The notes below the pieces were generated by a model, which worked only from the letters and a program-made list of their open reading frames with translations, was not told the DNA's origin and did not search any database. A program made the translations under genes and the position numbers. Positions 16,874 through 25,326 of a stretch of 64,000 nucleotides of DNA are shown in pieces. The stretch is taken from positions 62,001 to 126,000 of the forward strand of contig JAVBOH010000004.1 in the NCBI GenBank assembly GCA_031550725.1, given 5' to 3'. Source of the stretch: UBA946 sp031550725 (lineage in GTDB: Bacteria; Bacillota; Clostridia; Oscillospirales; Ruminococcaceae). How positions within the stretch are numbered: position 1 is the stretch's first letter; each line of letters starts with the position of its first letter.

Positions 16874-19171
16874 TCAACCTTTCATGTTAATCATCAACGC
16901 ATAATTTTCATGCACATGATTTTTCCTGTCGGACTTTTTACGTTTCTTCAAAAGCTTATATTGATTAACATAGCACTTATAAGCGTCTTTTTTTTCGTCC
17001 GTTGAAATATCCGAATTACTGTAACAAGCCTTAGAAAAAGCATAGTTAAATTCATCGTCATTATAAGATGTCAAAATATCTGTGAGCATAGAAATCTGTG
17101 ACACAGTCATTGAAGTAGTGTCAATATCAAATAAACGCTTGATGTTAAAGCAATGCTTGTTATAAAGCGTAATAACAGCCTTTTTATTCTTCATTAAACG
17201 TACACTTAAACGGAATAAACACTCAATAAAAGCAGGCATAAGCAAAATCAGAATTACAACAAATATAATTATAATCGTAACAGTAATAATAGTAACGATA
17301 TTTGTAAGCCTGTCATTAGCAGCAACATTTGCAGCATTCTGACTTGAAACACTTGATAAATCAGCAACAGTAGGCTCATAAACAGTCCATCCTGCACCAG
17401 AAATAAACACTTCTGGATAAGCATGAGCATTTTCTGTGTTAATCTCATAAACGCCGTTATTACCGTTGATTAGATTAGGGACAAATCCCTCAACATAACG
17501 TATTGTAAGCCCTGCGGCTCTCGCTAAAAGGCAATATGCAGTTGCAAAATCGGAGCAAGTACCCCTCTTGCTTTCGAAAATAAAAAATTCAGGGGTATCA
17601 TTATTTTTGGGAGCTCTGTATGCTAAATCATAAATGAAATTTTCATTTATAAAATAGTTTTCGATAGCCTTAGCCTTTTCCCAGTCATAAGTCAAGCCGT
17701 CGGTAATCTCATTTGCAAGCATGATAATTTCATCTGAAATAAAGGTATCATTGTTAATTGTGTAATAGTTCATAACCTCTATATATTCATGAACAAAAGT
17801 CTTAACACAATCATAATCATCAATATTATTTTCACTTAAAACAGTTGAAATATCAGACAATAGATTTCCATACTGCTCAAAGGTCAGGTCACATCCGCCC
17901 GCATCAATCCAACCACTATTTTGAATAAAGCTGTTCTGGTAGTAATAAACATCATAGGTTTCAGTACTGCTAAGAATATCAACATCAGGGAAAATCTCGC
18001 CATTAACAGAACGATATATCCTTTTTACCCTACTTTCTTCAGGAAAAACAATTTGTCCAGTGCGAACAGTTGAAATTATATATTCAGAATTATAATTTAT
18101 CGAGCGAACATTAGATTTCCGTAACTGTTCTGTGGCATCAAGGCTAAGAAGCTTGGTAAGATTATACTTTTCTTCAATCTCAGGAGATAGCTCCACAGCC
18201 TTTTTATATGCATCAAGCAATTTGCTATAATCTAAATTTTGCTGGTCAGTTTCCCAAGAAGCATTACCCTGAACACTGTCATTATTAATAGTCCAGTAAT
18301 GATTTACACTGTCATAATTCTCAAAAACCTGAACTTTAAAATACTCAGGAAAATTAGTATTAACAATATATAAAAGAATATTTTCCATGTTCAGAAAATC
18401 ATCGGCATTACCTGAAGTTTTGGTATATTTACCGGAATTTTTATTATAAATTCCACCGATAGTAAATCTGTTAGCAAAATCCTCAAACTTCTCATAATAT
18501 GGAGTTTCCGAAGGCTTTGGTAAAATAAAAGCAAGCAAAACAGCGGCAACAGCGAAATCGGAATAGTTGCCAATAATAGAATATCCACCGACAACCTTAG
18601 CCTTTTGAGCAATCTCTTTACGAGAATTTTTTAGGTAAAGAAAAATATTCAATGCAGCAATTAAAAATGCAAATGCAGTTGGAGGAGCAGCAGAAACTTT
18701 AACATATAAAGCAAATGGAATAAGGCATATAACCATAATCATCAGAACACGGTAGCTGACATTTATGAAATAATATACAACCGAGCTGAAGAAAAAAGCA
18801 AAACCCAGCACAATAGTCTGCATATGATAGGTTTCCGTTTTAACAGCCTGTGCACCCGAGAAAAACCATTCAACAAATGACACCATAGCAGTTGTTCTGT
18901 CAACACTTTGATTAGTCAGAATAAGATAAACAAGATACAAAACAAGACCTGTCGCAACCATATAAACGATACTTCCAATATGCTTATGTTTAGCTACAAA
19001 ATCATATAAAAGAAAGAAAACGGCAACAAGAAAAACCGATATAGCCGAGTATGAATTTAAGTAGCTAAGCTCAAAAACATATATCACGGAAATAACCAGC
19101 ACTGCCGCAAGAATAAACGACAATAATTTATCTTTAATATTTTCGAATGAAATTATTTTGATATCTTTCAT
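16874..19171 (-). CDS. Membrane transglutaminase-like protein (TgpA type)
   Basis: Large envelope protein of 765 residues. Six or seven membrane segments occupy about residues 15-220. An extracellular region follows with a transglutaminase core: the Cys nucleophile in RGTCSDFATAYCLLARAAG (about 530-548), then the His in ENAHAYPEVFI. The third triad position reads WTVYEPT, with Glu where Asp is usual. A further membrane segment (about 647-670) and a basic cytoplasmic tail close the protein. MoxR, DUF58 and TgpA-like genes in this order are a well-known conserved set thought to process or anchor cell-envelope proteins. Exact activity here is unknown. Confidence 0.9.
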   Translation of the reverse strand: MKDIKIISFENIKDKLLSFILAAVLVISVIYVFELSYLNSYSAISVFLVAVFFLLYDFVAKHKHIGSIVYMVATGLVLYLVYLILTNQSVDRTTAMVSFVEWFFSGAQAVKTETYHMQTIVLGFAFFFSSVVYYFINVSYRVLMIMVICLIPFALYVKVSAAPPTAFAFLIAALNIFLYLKNSRKEIAQKAKVVGGYSIIGNYSDFAVAAVLLAFILPKPSETPYYEKFEDFANRFTIGGIYNKNSGKYTKTSGNADDFLNMENILLYIVNTNFPEYFKVQVFENYDSVNHYWTINNDSVQGNASWETDQQNLDYSKLLDAYKKAVELSPEIEEKYNLTKLLSLDATEQLRKSNVRSINYNSEYIISTVRTGQIVFPEESRVKRIYRSVNGEIFPDVDILSSTETYDVYYYQNSFIQNSGWIDAGGCDLTFEQYGNLLSDISTVLSENNIDDYDCVKTFVHEYIEVMNYYTINNDTFISDEIIMLANEITDGLTYDWEKAKAIENYFINENFIYDLAYRAPKNNDTPEFFIFESKRGTCSDFATAYCLLARAAGLTIRYVEGFVPNLINGNNGVYEINTENAHAYPEVFISGAGWTVYEPTVADLSSVSSQNAANVAANDRLTNIVTIITVTIIIIFVVILILLMPAFIECLFRLSVRLMKNKKAVITLYNKHCFNIKRLFDIDTTSMTVSQISMLTDILTSYNDDEFNYAFSKACYSNSDISTDEKKDAYKCYVNQYKLLKKRKKSDRKNHVHENYALMINMKG

Positions 19172-19194
19172 GTTACCTCCTTGCTAAAACTTTA

Positions 19195-19306
19195 TATAGT
19201 GCATTAAGTTTAAAATGCTACGCATTTAAAAAGGAGCTTCGCTCCTTTTTGCACCAAACGTGCAAAAAACTACCTGTATAGTTGTTTTAAAGTTAAACAA
19301 CTATAT
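19195..19306. repeat. AT-rich composite hairpin element, copy 2
   Basis: A chain of four small hairpins between the DUF58 and transglutaminase-like genes: TTTAAAATGC-TAC-GCATTTAAA (19209-19230), AAGGAGC-TTC-GCTCCTT (19231-19247), GCAC...GTGC (about 19251-19263), and a terminal TATAGTTG/CAACTATA pair (19277-19305). Its left end TATAGTGCATTAA resembles the right end of the 25261 copy. Its last bases touch the DUF58 stop codon. Confidence 0.6.
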
Positions 19307-20529
19307 CACGATATCTTTTCAGCAGAAAAATCATTATTAAGCTTCCATACATTATCAAGATGAACAGCCGATATACTATCCGATGTAACTATGGAAGTAT
19401 GTAAACCGCTGTTATTAAATGCAGAAACCGCTGCTCTGAAACTACCGTCAGCAAGAGCAGTATAAATAAGTACGCTTAAGGGTTTGCTTGTCAAATCAGA
19501 TATATCAGGCAAGCGTGAGGAATTTGACATGATATTTTCAAAACTGTAATCAGCAAAGGATGTCTGCAAAGCGACAACATCAGTCTGCGACTCAATAATT
19601 CTGTTAACAAAGTGACCATCCTGTTTATACCACACAACAGTTTCAAACCCAAGTCTAACAAGTGAAAAGCATATTGCAAGTACACCCTCAACAGCCTTTT
19701 CGTTATCATAAACATTATCACCCGCAGCACCGTCAAGAATGATATTCTGCTGCATGGAATCAATTTCATCATCAAGCCTTACCATAAGGCTGTCACGCTT
19801 TGAGGAAAGCTTCCAGTTAATGCGTTTAATAGGGTCACCCTCAACATAATCACGGTGAGTATATCCAGGGTTTCCGGCGAAAATCGAAAGTCCATCCGAT
19901 TCCTTAGTTTCCTCACTGTCGTCATAAAACTGAACATCTTCAGCAACAGTGTGAACAAGCGGAGAGTCAGACGGAACATCAGGAATATCAGGAAAAATCT
20001 TAACGGTTTCGGTGTATTTATCGGATGTGTTTTCGTTTAAAATATTAAACATACCAAACCTCATAAAATCCTGAAGCTTAATGCTTTTTATGCCGACAAC
20101 ACATTTTCCCCAGTAATTCGCCTTGTATTTGACTTCAAATGTCACTTCACTTCTCGGTGGTACAGTAACAGCATAAAGCCCCTTTTCGTTTTCAAGACAT
20201 TTTAAAACAGCAGGTGAGTATATTTGGATAAGCAAAACAGGAATTGGCAGTATACTCTTGTTTTTAACCTTAACTTTTAGAATAAGAGTTTCCCTTTTAT
20301 ATATCATGCTGTTGCTTAAATCCGCCGAAAAGATTATGCAGTTAAGTTTTTTTATAATTGCTGTAATGACAATCGAAAATACTGGTGCAATCGCCATCAC
20401 AAATACAAATACCCATCCCATTTTCGCAGAAAGATAAAGCGAAAATATAACAGCCACAGCAATAGCAAGTAAATACCATACAATACTCATAATCGTATTA
20501 AGAATAGCGGAAGATTTTTTATTTTTCAA
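19306..20529 (-). CDS. DUF58-domain membrane protein
   Basis: Membrane protein of 407 residues of the DUF58 family. Two N-terminal membrane segments (about 10-32 and 35-55) precede an extended beta-rich region and the DUF58 signature YVEGDPIKRINWKLSSK (about 222-238), followed by a von Willebrand-like segment. The biochemical role is unknown; the family is almost always next to MoxR AAA+ ATPases, which are thought to act on or with it. It lies 23 bases after the MoxR gene and upstream of the transglutaminase-like gene. Confidence 0.9.
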   Translation of the reverse strand: MKNKKSSAILNTIMSIVWYLLAIAVAVIFSLYLSAKMGWVFVFVMAIAPVFSIVITAIIKKLNCIIFSADLSNSMIYKRETLILKVKVKNKSILPIPVLLIQIYSPAVLKCLENEKGLYAVTVPPRSEVTFEVKYKANYWGKCVVGIKSIKLQDFMRFGMFNILNENTSDKYTETVKIFPDIPDVPSDSPLVHTVAEDVQFYDDSEETKESDGLSIFAGNPGYTHRDYVEGDPIKRINWKLSSKRDSLMVRLDDEIDSMQQNIILDGAAGDNVYDNEKAVEGVLAICFSLVRLGFETVVWYKQDGHFVNRIIESQTDVVALQTSFADYSFENIMSNSSRLPDISDLTSKPLSVLIYTALADGSFRAAVSAFNNSGLHTSIVTSDSISAVHLDNVWKLNNDFSAEKIS

Positions 20530-20552
20530 GGATTTTACCCCTCACTATATAT

Positions 20553-21482
20553 TCATATTTTTGGAACAATAACAGTTTCCAAAACATTTTTAATAACATT
20601 TTCCTGCGTTTCAAAAGCAGATTTACCCTTTGGAGAAAGAATAATTCTGTGTGATAGAACACTGGCAGCGCAAGCTTTAATGTCCTCAGGGATGATATAA
20701 TCCCTGCCATCCATAAAAGCATAAACCTTTGACGCCTTAAACAAAGAGATACTTCCTCTCGGACTAACTCCAAGCCTTAAATTATCGTTATTTCGAGTAG
20801 CATTTACAATTGAAACGATATAATTTTTAACAGAATCACAAGCGGTAACTTTTTTTATCTCGGCTTGTAAATCTAAGATATCATCAATGCTTAAAACAGC
20901 ATCAATAGTGTTGATTGGATTTTGATATTCATTTCGTTCAAGAATATCCATTTCCTCTGTTAAGCTAGGATAACCCATGCTGATTTTCATAGCAAATCTA
21001 TCCATCTGCGCCTCAGGGAGATGAAATGTACCGTAGGTTTCAACAGGATTTTGTGTAGCCAAAACCATAAAAGGAGCAGGTGTTTTATATGTCTTGCCGT
21101 CAATACTTATCTGACGTTCCTCCATAGCCTCAAGCAAGGAGGACTGTGCCTTTGGTGATGCACGGTTAATCTCGTCAGCAAGCAAAAAGTTGCAGAAAGC
21201 TGCACCCTTTCGGAACTCAAACTCGGATGTATCACGATTTATCATAGTAAATCCTGTGATATCGGATGGCATGATATCAGGTGTCAGCTGAATGCGGTTA
21301 AAAGAGCCGTTCACAGAGCGTGACAAAGCAGCAGCAAGCTGAGTTTTACCAACCCCCGGAACATCTTCAACAAGCACATGACCTTCCATGAGAAGTGCAC
21401 AAATTGCCTGCATAATAACATCACGCTTACCGATAATAACCTTTTCAATATTGTCTGCAAGAAGTTTAATTTTTTCGTCCAT
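20553..21482 (-). CDS. MoxR-family AAA+ ATPase
   Basis: Chaperone-like ATPase of 309 residues. Walker A is GVGKTQLA within VEDVPGVGKT (about 38-47), Walker B is LLADEINRASPKAQSSLLEA (about 99-118), sensor 1 is VLATQNPVETYGTF and the C-terminal lid carries GVSPRGS, all diagnostic of MoxR. It is predicted to remodel the adjacent DUF58/TgpA-like membrane partners. The start has GGAGGTTATT. A hairpin lies between it and the LRR gene upstream, so it may have some separate expression. Confidence 0.94.
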   Translation of the reverse strand: MDEKIKLLADNIEKVIIGKRDVIMQAICALLMEGHVLVEDVPGVGKTQLAAALSRSVNGSFNRIQLTPDIMPSDITGFTMINRDTSEFEFRKGAAFCNFLLADEINRASPKAQSSLLEAMEERQISIDGKTYKTPAPFMVLATQNPVETYGTFHLPEAQMDRFAMKISMGYPSLTEEMDILERNEYQNPINTIDAVLSIDDILDLQAEIKKVTACDSVKNYIVSIVNATRNNDNLRLGVSPRGSISLFKASKVYAFMDGRDYIIPEDIKACAASVLSHRIILSPKGKSAFETQENVIKNVLETVIVPKI

Positions 21483-21513
21483 AATAACCTCCGAAATGTA
21501 AATATGTGAAACA

Positions 21514-21558
21514 AAGACGGAATTTTATCCGCAATATTGCTGACAAAATATCCGTCCT
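21514..21558 (-). terminator. Terminator-like hairpin between LRR and MoxR genes
   Basis: On the minus strand GACGG pairs with CCGTC, with ATTTT/AAAAT inside the stem across mismatches, followed by TTTGTTT. It is imperfect and may attenuate read-through into moxR. Confidence 0.4.
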
Positions 21559-21591
21559 TTCGTAAAATTTATATTATTAAATATGCATTGA

Positions 21592-22710
21592 TTATAAGCT
21601 TTTCTTCTTTGAAAATTTAAGTACAGCAAATGCGCCACCAGCACAAATGACAACACAAATAATTGCAATAAAAACAACCTGGACAGGTGAAAAACCTGTT
21701 TTTACAGGTGTATCAACAGAAACAGAAGTAGGTTCAATTTCTGTATTGGATGGTTTATCGTCGTTTTCAGTTATAGTTGTTATCAAAGTGGTTTCGGTAT
21801 AATGCTCCTCATTATAAGACGGAACAATAGCCATCAAAACATATTCGCCAGTAAGGTTACCCTGTACCTTGAGATTATTGTATTCCCATGATTTGTATGT
21901 ATCTTCACTGTCCTCATAAACATGAATTGTCGCACTGACATTCTGAAAAACACCCTGACCAGAAAGTGACGGAGCGTTTTCGCCATAAACATAAATATCG
22001 GTAAGATTATTGCAGTCAGAGAAAGCGCCATCACCGATTGAAGTAACATTTGGACCAATATAAATTTCGCTAAAACCGCACTTACTGAATGTATAGCTAA
22101 AAATTTCAGTAACAGCGGATGGAATAATAAATGAAGTAATAGCCTTGCAGTCACGGAAAGCACTTTCCCCTATATATGTAATATTTTCTGAAATTGGAAT
22201 ATCACTCATAGCCTCGCAAGCTTCGAAAGCATAATCTTCAATTCTGTTTACACTGCTTGGCATACTAACCTTTTCAAGCTTTTTATTATTTGAAAACGCC
22301 CTAACACCAATAACTTCGGTGTTTTTAGGCAAGCTTATATATTTAAGCTGATTTCTGCTAGGAAGTGCATTTTCAGGGATAATACCATTTTCAGTTTCGC
22401 AGGCTGCAAGCTCGAGAAATACAATATTCGGAATTGAAGTTAATGCGTTATAGTCGCTAATATTAAGAATGCCGTCCAAGACGGCAACATTGTTGATATA
22501 ATTAAAGTCGATACCATCAGCGGCATCACGCAAAGCTTCATCTAGCTTACCTGTTTCAAAAGTTTCGACAACAATCGAGATTTCATCATCAGCCCAAGCC
22601 TTAATCGGAATGATAATAATACCAACTAGCATGGCAACAGCCATAAAAATGATAAAAACTCGCATAGCCATGCTCTTTTTTCTAGTATATTTCTGTTTAT
22701 TCTTACCCAT
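21592..22710 (-). CDS. BspA-type leucine-rich-repeat surface protein
   Basis: Predicted cell-surface protein of 372 residues. A basic N-terminus and a signal/anchor segment (about 17-36, ending KAWADD) precede a run of BspA-type LRR_5 repeats from about residue 85 to 240 (for example VSMPSSVNRIEDYAFEACEA and ITYIGESAFRDCKAITSFII). A Thr/Glu-rich stalk follows, then a C-terminal membrane anchor (VQVVFIAIICVVICAGGAFAV) with a KKKSL tail. Such repeats commonly mediate binding to host or other surfaces. It lies 19 bases downstream of the unknown gene at 22730, in the MoxR envelope operon. Confidence 0.87.
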   Translation of the reverse strand: MGKNKQKYTRKKSMAMRVFIIFMAVAMLVGIIIIPIKAWADDEISIVVETFETGKLDEALRDAADGIDFNYINNVAVLDGILNISDYNALTSIPNIVFLELAACETENGIIPENALPSRNQLKYISLPKNTEVIGVRAFSNNKKLEKVSMPSSVNRIEDYAFEACEAMSDIPISENITYIGESAFRDCKAITSFIIPSAVTEIFSYTFSKCGFSEIYIGPNVTSIGDGAFSDCNNLTDIYVYGENAPSLSGQGVFQNVSATIHVYEDSEDTYKSWEYNNLKVQGNLTGEYVLMAIVPSYNEEHYTETTLITTITENDDKPSNTEIEPTSVSVDTPVKTGFSPVQVVFIAIICVVICAGGAFAVLKFSKKKSL

Positions 22711-22729
22711 TTATATAACTCCTTTAAAA

Positions 22730-23545
22730 TTAATCAGCCGAAAAGCGTCCGACAACCTGAATATCATTAGGTGTATATAGAAAAACGTTTGTGGAAAGCG
22801 GATGCTTAGCCTTTTTATATTCATTAACAATGACATTTCCAAGACCCTCAAGAATGTTGTTTGTGATATTCTCAAGCACAAGCAAAATCTCTCTTGATGG
22901 TGCTAAAACCAAAAACTTAGCACCAATACGAGAATAAACAACCTTGCGGAACTCGTTGCACATCATCATGGAAACGCACAATTCCTTACTAGGCAAATTA
23001 AACTCAATTGCCTTAACATTGTCACTCAAATCAGCCTCTTTAATTTCAGCTTTATCAAGCAGTCTGCACATATTTCTGTCAGCAACTGAGAAAAGAACCT
23101 CTTTAGGCATCCCCCATTTTTTCATGTAATTCACATTCAGCATATTAAGTGCAAAATCATCAGCAGTGTAAACAAGCACCTTTTTAAGCCCGTTCACAAA
23201 ATCGGTATATATGTAATCCTGCTTAATCTCATCCTCACGCATGACAATAAAGCGCAAAAGCGACTGTCCATTAGTAAAAGAAATCATCTTGCTTTCGGTA
23301 ACACATTGCAGTTCAATTATTCTGATGACCTTTTCAAGCTGTTCGTCATTTTTATTAATATCATACTGACGTTTAGCGTCATAAATATCGACATGGAAAG
23401 ATGCAGTGCCGGAGGATAATTCATAAAGAGTGTCACTAATTTTATTTATAACGGAGAAATTATGACGTTTCAATGCATTTTTAAACTCTGCATCAAACTT
23501 ATCCTTATTAATAAGACTTTCAAATCTTTCTTTTAACCCTGCCAA
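22730..23545 (-). CDS. Protein of unknown function, weakly DUF1444-like
   Basis: A 271-residue soluble protein that I do not firmly recognise. It starts MAGLKERFESLINKDKFDAE and has no signal peptide or membrane segment. The middle and the C-terminal HPLSTNVFLYTPNDIQVVG remind me of DUF1444/YtpQ proteins, but this is a weak impression. The start codon is TTG, supported by the strong GGAGGTG Shine-Dalgarno six bases upstream. It is the first gene of the minus-strand envelope operon (LRR protein, MoxR, DUF58, TgpA-like, SDR). Confidence 0.7.
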   Translation of the reverse strand: MAGLKERFESLINKDKFDAEFKNALKRHNFSVINKISDTLYELSSGTASFHVDIYDAKRQYDINKNDEQLEKVIRIIELQCVTESKMISFTNGQSLLRFIVMREDEIKQDYIYTDFVNGLKKVLVYTADDFALNMLNVNYMKKWGMPKEVLFSVADRNMCRLLDKAEIKEADLSDNVKAIEFNLPSKELCVSMMMCNEFRKVVYSRIGAKFLVLAPSREILLVLENITNNILEGLGNVIVNEYKKAKHPLSTNVFLYTPNDIQVVGRFSAD

Positions 23546-23910
23546 GCGAACACCTCCTCAAGCAAATAACCATTAATATGTATATCTGATTTTCACGTAA
23601 CAAACAGAATAATCAATACAAAATATATTATATCACATTATAAATAAAAAGTACAGATATTTCACAAATTTTTTAATGTATTTAATATATGTATGTCTAA
23701 AATGAAAAAATATGGGATAGATTTGGCGGCTATTACATAAATGGTTACAAACCATATATTAGAAATCAAACCATATCCTTCAAAAATTAAACTTAATTAA
23801 GCAGTTTTGTATATATCATAAAATAATTAATTCATATATTTCATATATAGTATATAATTGGTATTAAATACTGTAAGCATTTATACAAAAGGATAACCAC
23901 AACATACCTC

Positions 23911-23939
23911 TTGCAAAATTGTAACCGCTTTGTTATAAT
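23911..23939 (+). promoter_or_regulatory. Sigma-A promoter of the micropeptide locus
   Basis: TTGCAA (23911-23916), 17-base spacer, consensus TATAAT (23934-23939). The transcript would start near 23946 and carry a 5' UTR of about 90 bases before the first micropeptide. The rest of the 23546-23910 gap is very AT-rich and I see no gene in it. Confidence 0.8.
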
Positions 23940-24035
23940 ATAGTTAATCCGATGACATTGTGTGTAACCAATTCAAATGTATTAGTGTACATAACAAAAT
24001 ATCGGAAAATAAAAAAACAGGAGGTCTAGCTTATC

Positions 24036-24092
24036 ATGTGTTTTAGTAGTTTACTATCATATTTCCTAAAGTGCTTTGGCGGACGCTGCTAA
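24036..24092 (+). CDS. Cysteine-containing micropeptide 1 (18 residues)
   Basis: Encodes MCFSSLLSYFLKCFGGRC. A good Shine-Dalgarno (AGGAGGT, 24019-24025) lies 10 bases before the ATG, and a consensus promoter is upstream. The product is a short hydrophobic, probably helical segment with Cys at 2, 13 and 18, the last two spaced CX4C. It is homologous to the second peptide 126 bases downstream: both share MC, SSLLS, aromatic-FL and CFxxxC. In the SSLLS core all five codons differ silently between the copies, which argues for selection on the peptide. I do not recognise a known family. Membrane-active peptide, secreted signal, toxin or redox/metal-binding micropeptide are all open possibilities. 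The stop overlaps the palindrome CTGCTAATTAGCAG. Confidence 0.72.
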   Translation: MCFSSLLSYFLKCFGGRC

Positions 24093-24218
24093 TTAGCAGT
24101 ATAACATCATGATATAGACTTTACAGAAATTTTATTAAGTATGCGATATAAAATCCGAGCAATCATCGAATTTTTTACCACTTGACAAAAACAAAATTGA
24201 AAGGAGATTTATTATAAT

Positions 24219-24281
24219 ATGTGTAACCTAAGCTCACTTCTCAGCTTTTTCCTAAATTGCTTTACTAAGAGCTGTAAATAA
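24219..24281 (+). CDS. Cysteine-containing micropeptide 2 (20 residues)
   Basis: Encodes MCNLSSLLSFFLNCFTKSCK with Cys at 2, 14 and 19, again CX4C at the end. AAGGAGA (24201-24207) is a strong Shine-Dalgarno upstream of the ATG. Compared with peptide 1 there is one inserted residue after MC, one Tyr-to-Phe and one Lys-to-Asn change in the core, and a Lys at the C-terminus. A good intrinsic terminator follows 17 bases after the stop, so the two peptides probably form one bicistronic transcript from the 23911 promoter. The next gene, rsmA, is convergent and not part of this unit. Function unknown. Confidence 0.75.
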   Translation: MCNLSSLLSFFLNCFTKSCK

Positions 24282-24297
24282 TTAAATAAGTACATTA

Positions 24298-24333
24298 AAA
24301 ACTGCCTTGCGAAATTTCTCGCAGGGCAGTTTT
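24298..24333 (+). terminator. Terminator of the micropeptide transcript
   Basis: AAAACTGCCTTGCGA (24298-24312) pairs with TCGCAGGGCAGTTTT (24319-24333), one G-U pair and a 6-base loop, followed by GTTATCTTT. Confidence 0.85.
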
Positions 24334-24388
24334 GTTATCTTTAAACTATTATAATTATACCACACAACAACAGTAACATACAATAACA

Positions 24389-25240
24389 TCACAAAAGATT
24401 ATTGGAAACATTAATAAAATCCTGCATGGAAAGCTGTTCTGGACGGATATTTTCAGCTAGCTGTGAATTAGAAATAGCTGAAATAATACGAGATTTTTCC
24501 ATGCCCATTGACGATGAAAGTGAGTTAGCAAGTGTCTTACGGCGCTGTGAAAAAGCACCCCTGACAACCTTAAAAAAGTGTTTTTCATCTAAAACATTTT
24601 CATAAGCATTATCATGAATATCAAGACGAATAACGCAGGAATCAACGTTAGGAGCGGGCATAAAGCTGCCACGGGAAACGTTAAAAAGCAGTTTAGGCTC
24701 GGAATAATAGCGTACCGCAACAGTGACAGCACCAACATCCCTAGTACCAAGCTCAGCGCAAAGACGAGTCCCTGCCTCTTTTTGCACCATAACGGTAACA
24801 GACTTAATGTTGATACGGCTTTCAAGCAGCATCATAATAATCGGTGATGTGATATAATATGGCAAATTTGCACATACGGCAACGTCCATACCCTCAAAAT
24901 ACGTGGCAATAACTTCAGCCAAATCAATCTTCATAACATCAGCATTAATGACTGTAACATTTTTATGTTCGGCAAGAGTTTCTTCTAAAACAGGGATAAG
25001 CCTGTCATCAATTTCAATGGCAACAACCTTATCAGCACGCAAAGCAAGCTCATGAGTAAGCACGCCAATACCTGTACCAATTTCAATAATCCCAAAGCCC
25101 TTTTTTGCATTACCCATCTCAGCAATTTTAGGGCAAATGCTAGGATTTATAAGGAAATTCTGACCCAAAGCTTTTGAGAAAGAAAAACCATGACGTTCAA
25201 AAATATCCTTTATAACATTTATATTTGTTAAGTTTTCCAA
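24389..25240 (-). CDS. rsmA: 16S rRNA dimethyladenosine transferase RsmA (KsgA)
   Basis: Dimethylates two adjacent adenosines near the 3' end of 16S rRNA during small-subunit maturation. Family features are GQNFLINPSI (about 24-33), the SAM-binding IIEIGTGIGVLTHELA (about 47-62), the VAIEIDDRL acidic strand and the catalytic NLPYYITSPI. The frame is open from TTG 25252, but TTG 25240 has GGAGG five bases upstream and is the better start; either way it begins with TTG. It is convergent with the micropeptide unit and followed upstream by an AT-rich repeat. Confidence 0.96.
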   Translation of the reverse strand: MENLTNINVIKDIFERHGFSFSKALGQNFLINPSICPKIAEMGNAKKGFGIIEIGTGIGVLTHELALRADKVVAIEIDDRLIPVLEETLAEHKNVTVINADVMKIDLAEVIATYFEGMDVAVCANLPYYITSPIIMMLLESRINIKSVTVMVQKEAGTRLCAELGTRDVGAVTVAVRYYSEPKLLFNVSRGSFMPAPNVDSCVIRLDIHDNAYENVLDEKHFFKVVRGAFSQRRKTLANSLSSSMGMEKSRIISAISNSQLAENIRPEQLSMQDFINVSNNLL

Positions 25241-25260
25241 AGTGCCCTCCAAATTTTGTG

Positions 25261-25314
25261 ATATAGTTGGTTAAATTTAAAACCCTAAAGGATTTTTAAT
25301 TTAACGCACTATAT
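25261..25314. repeat. AT-rich inverted-repeat element, copy 3
   Basis: Left arm TATAGTTGGTTAAAT (25262-25276) is identical to the arm at 13327. The right arm ATTTAACGCACTATAT (25299-25314) complements it at 14 of 16 positions. The centre AAACCCTAAAGGATTTTT resembles the segment beside copy 1. It separates rsmA from the membrane acyltransferase. Confidence 0.7.
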
Positions 25315-25326
25315 ACAATTCAATCA

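Noticed and set aside
24182..24218. TTGACA (24182) and TATAAT (24213) as a private promoter for micropeptide 2
   Set aside because: The boxes are 25 bases apart and the TATAAT touches the start codon, so they cannot work as a normal sigma-A promoter for this ORF.
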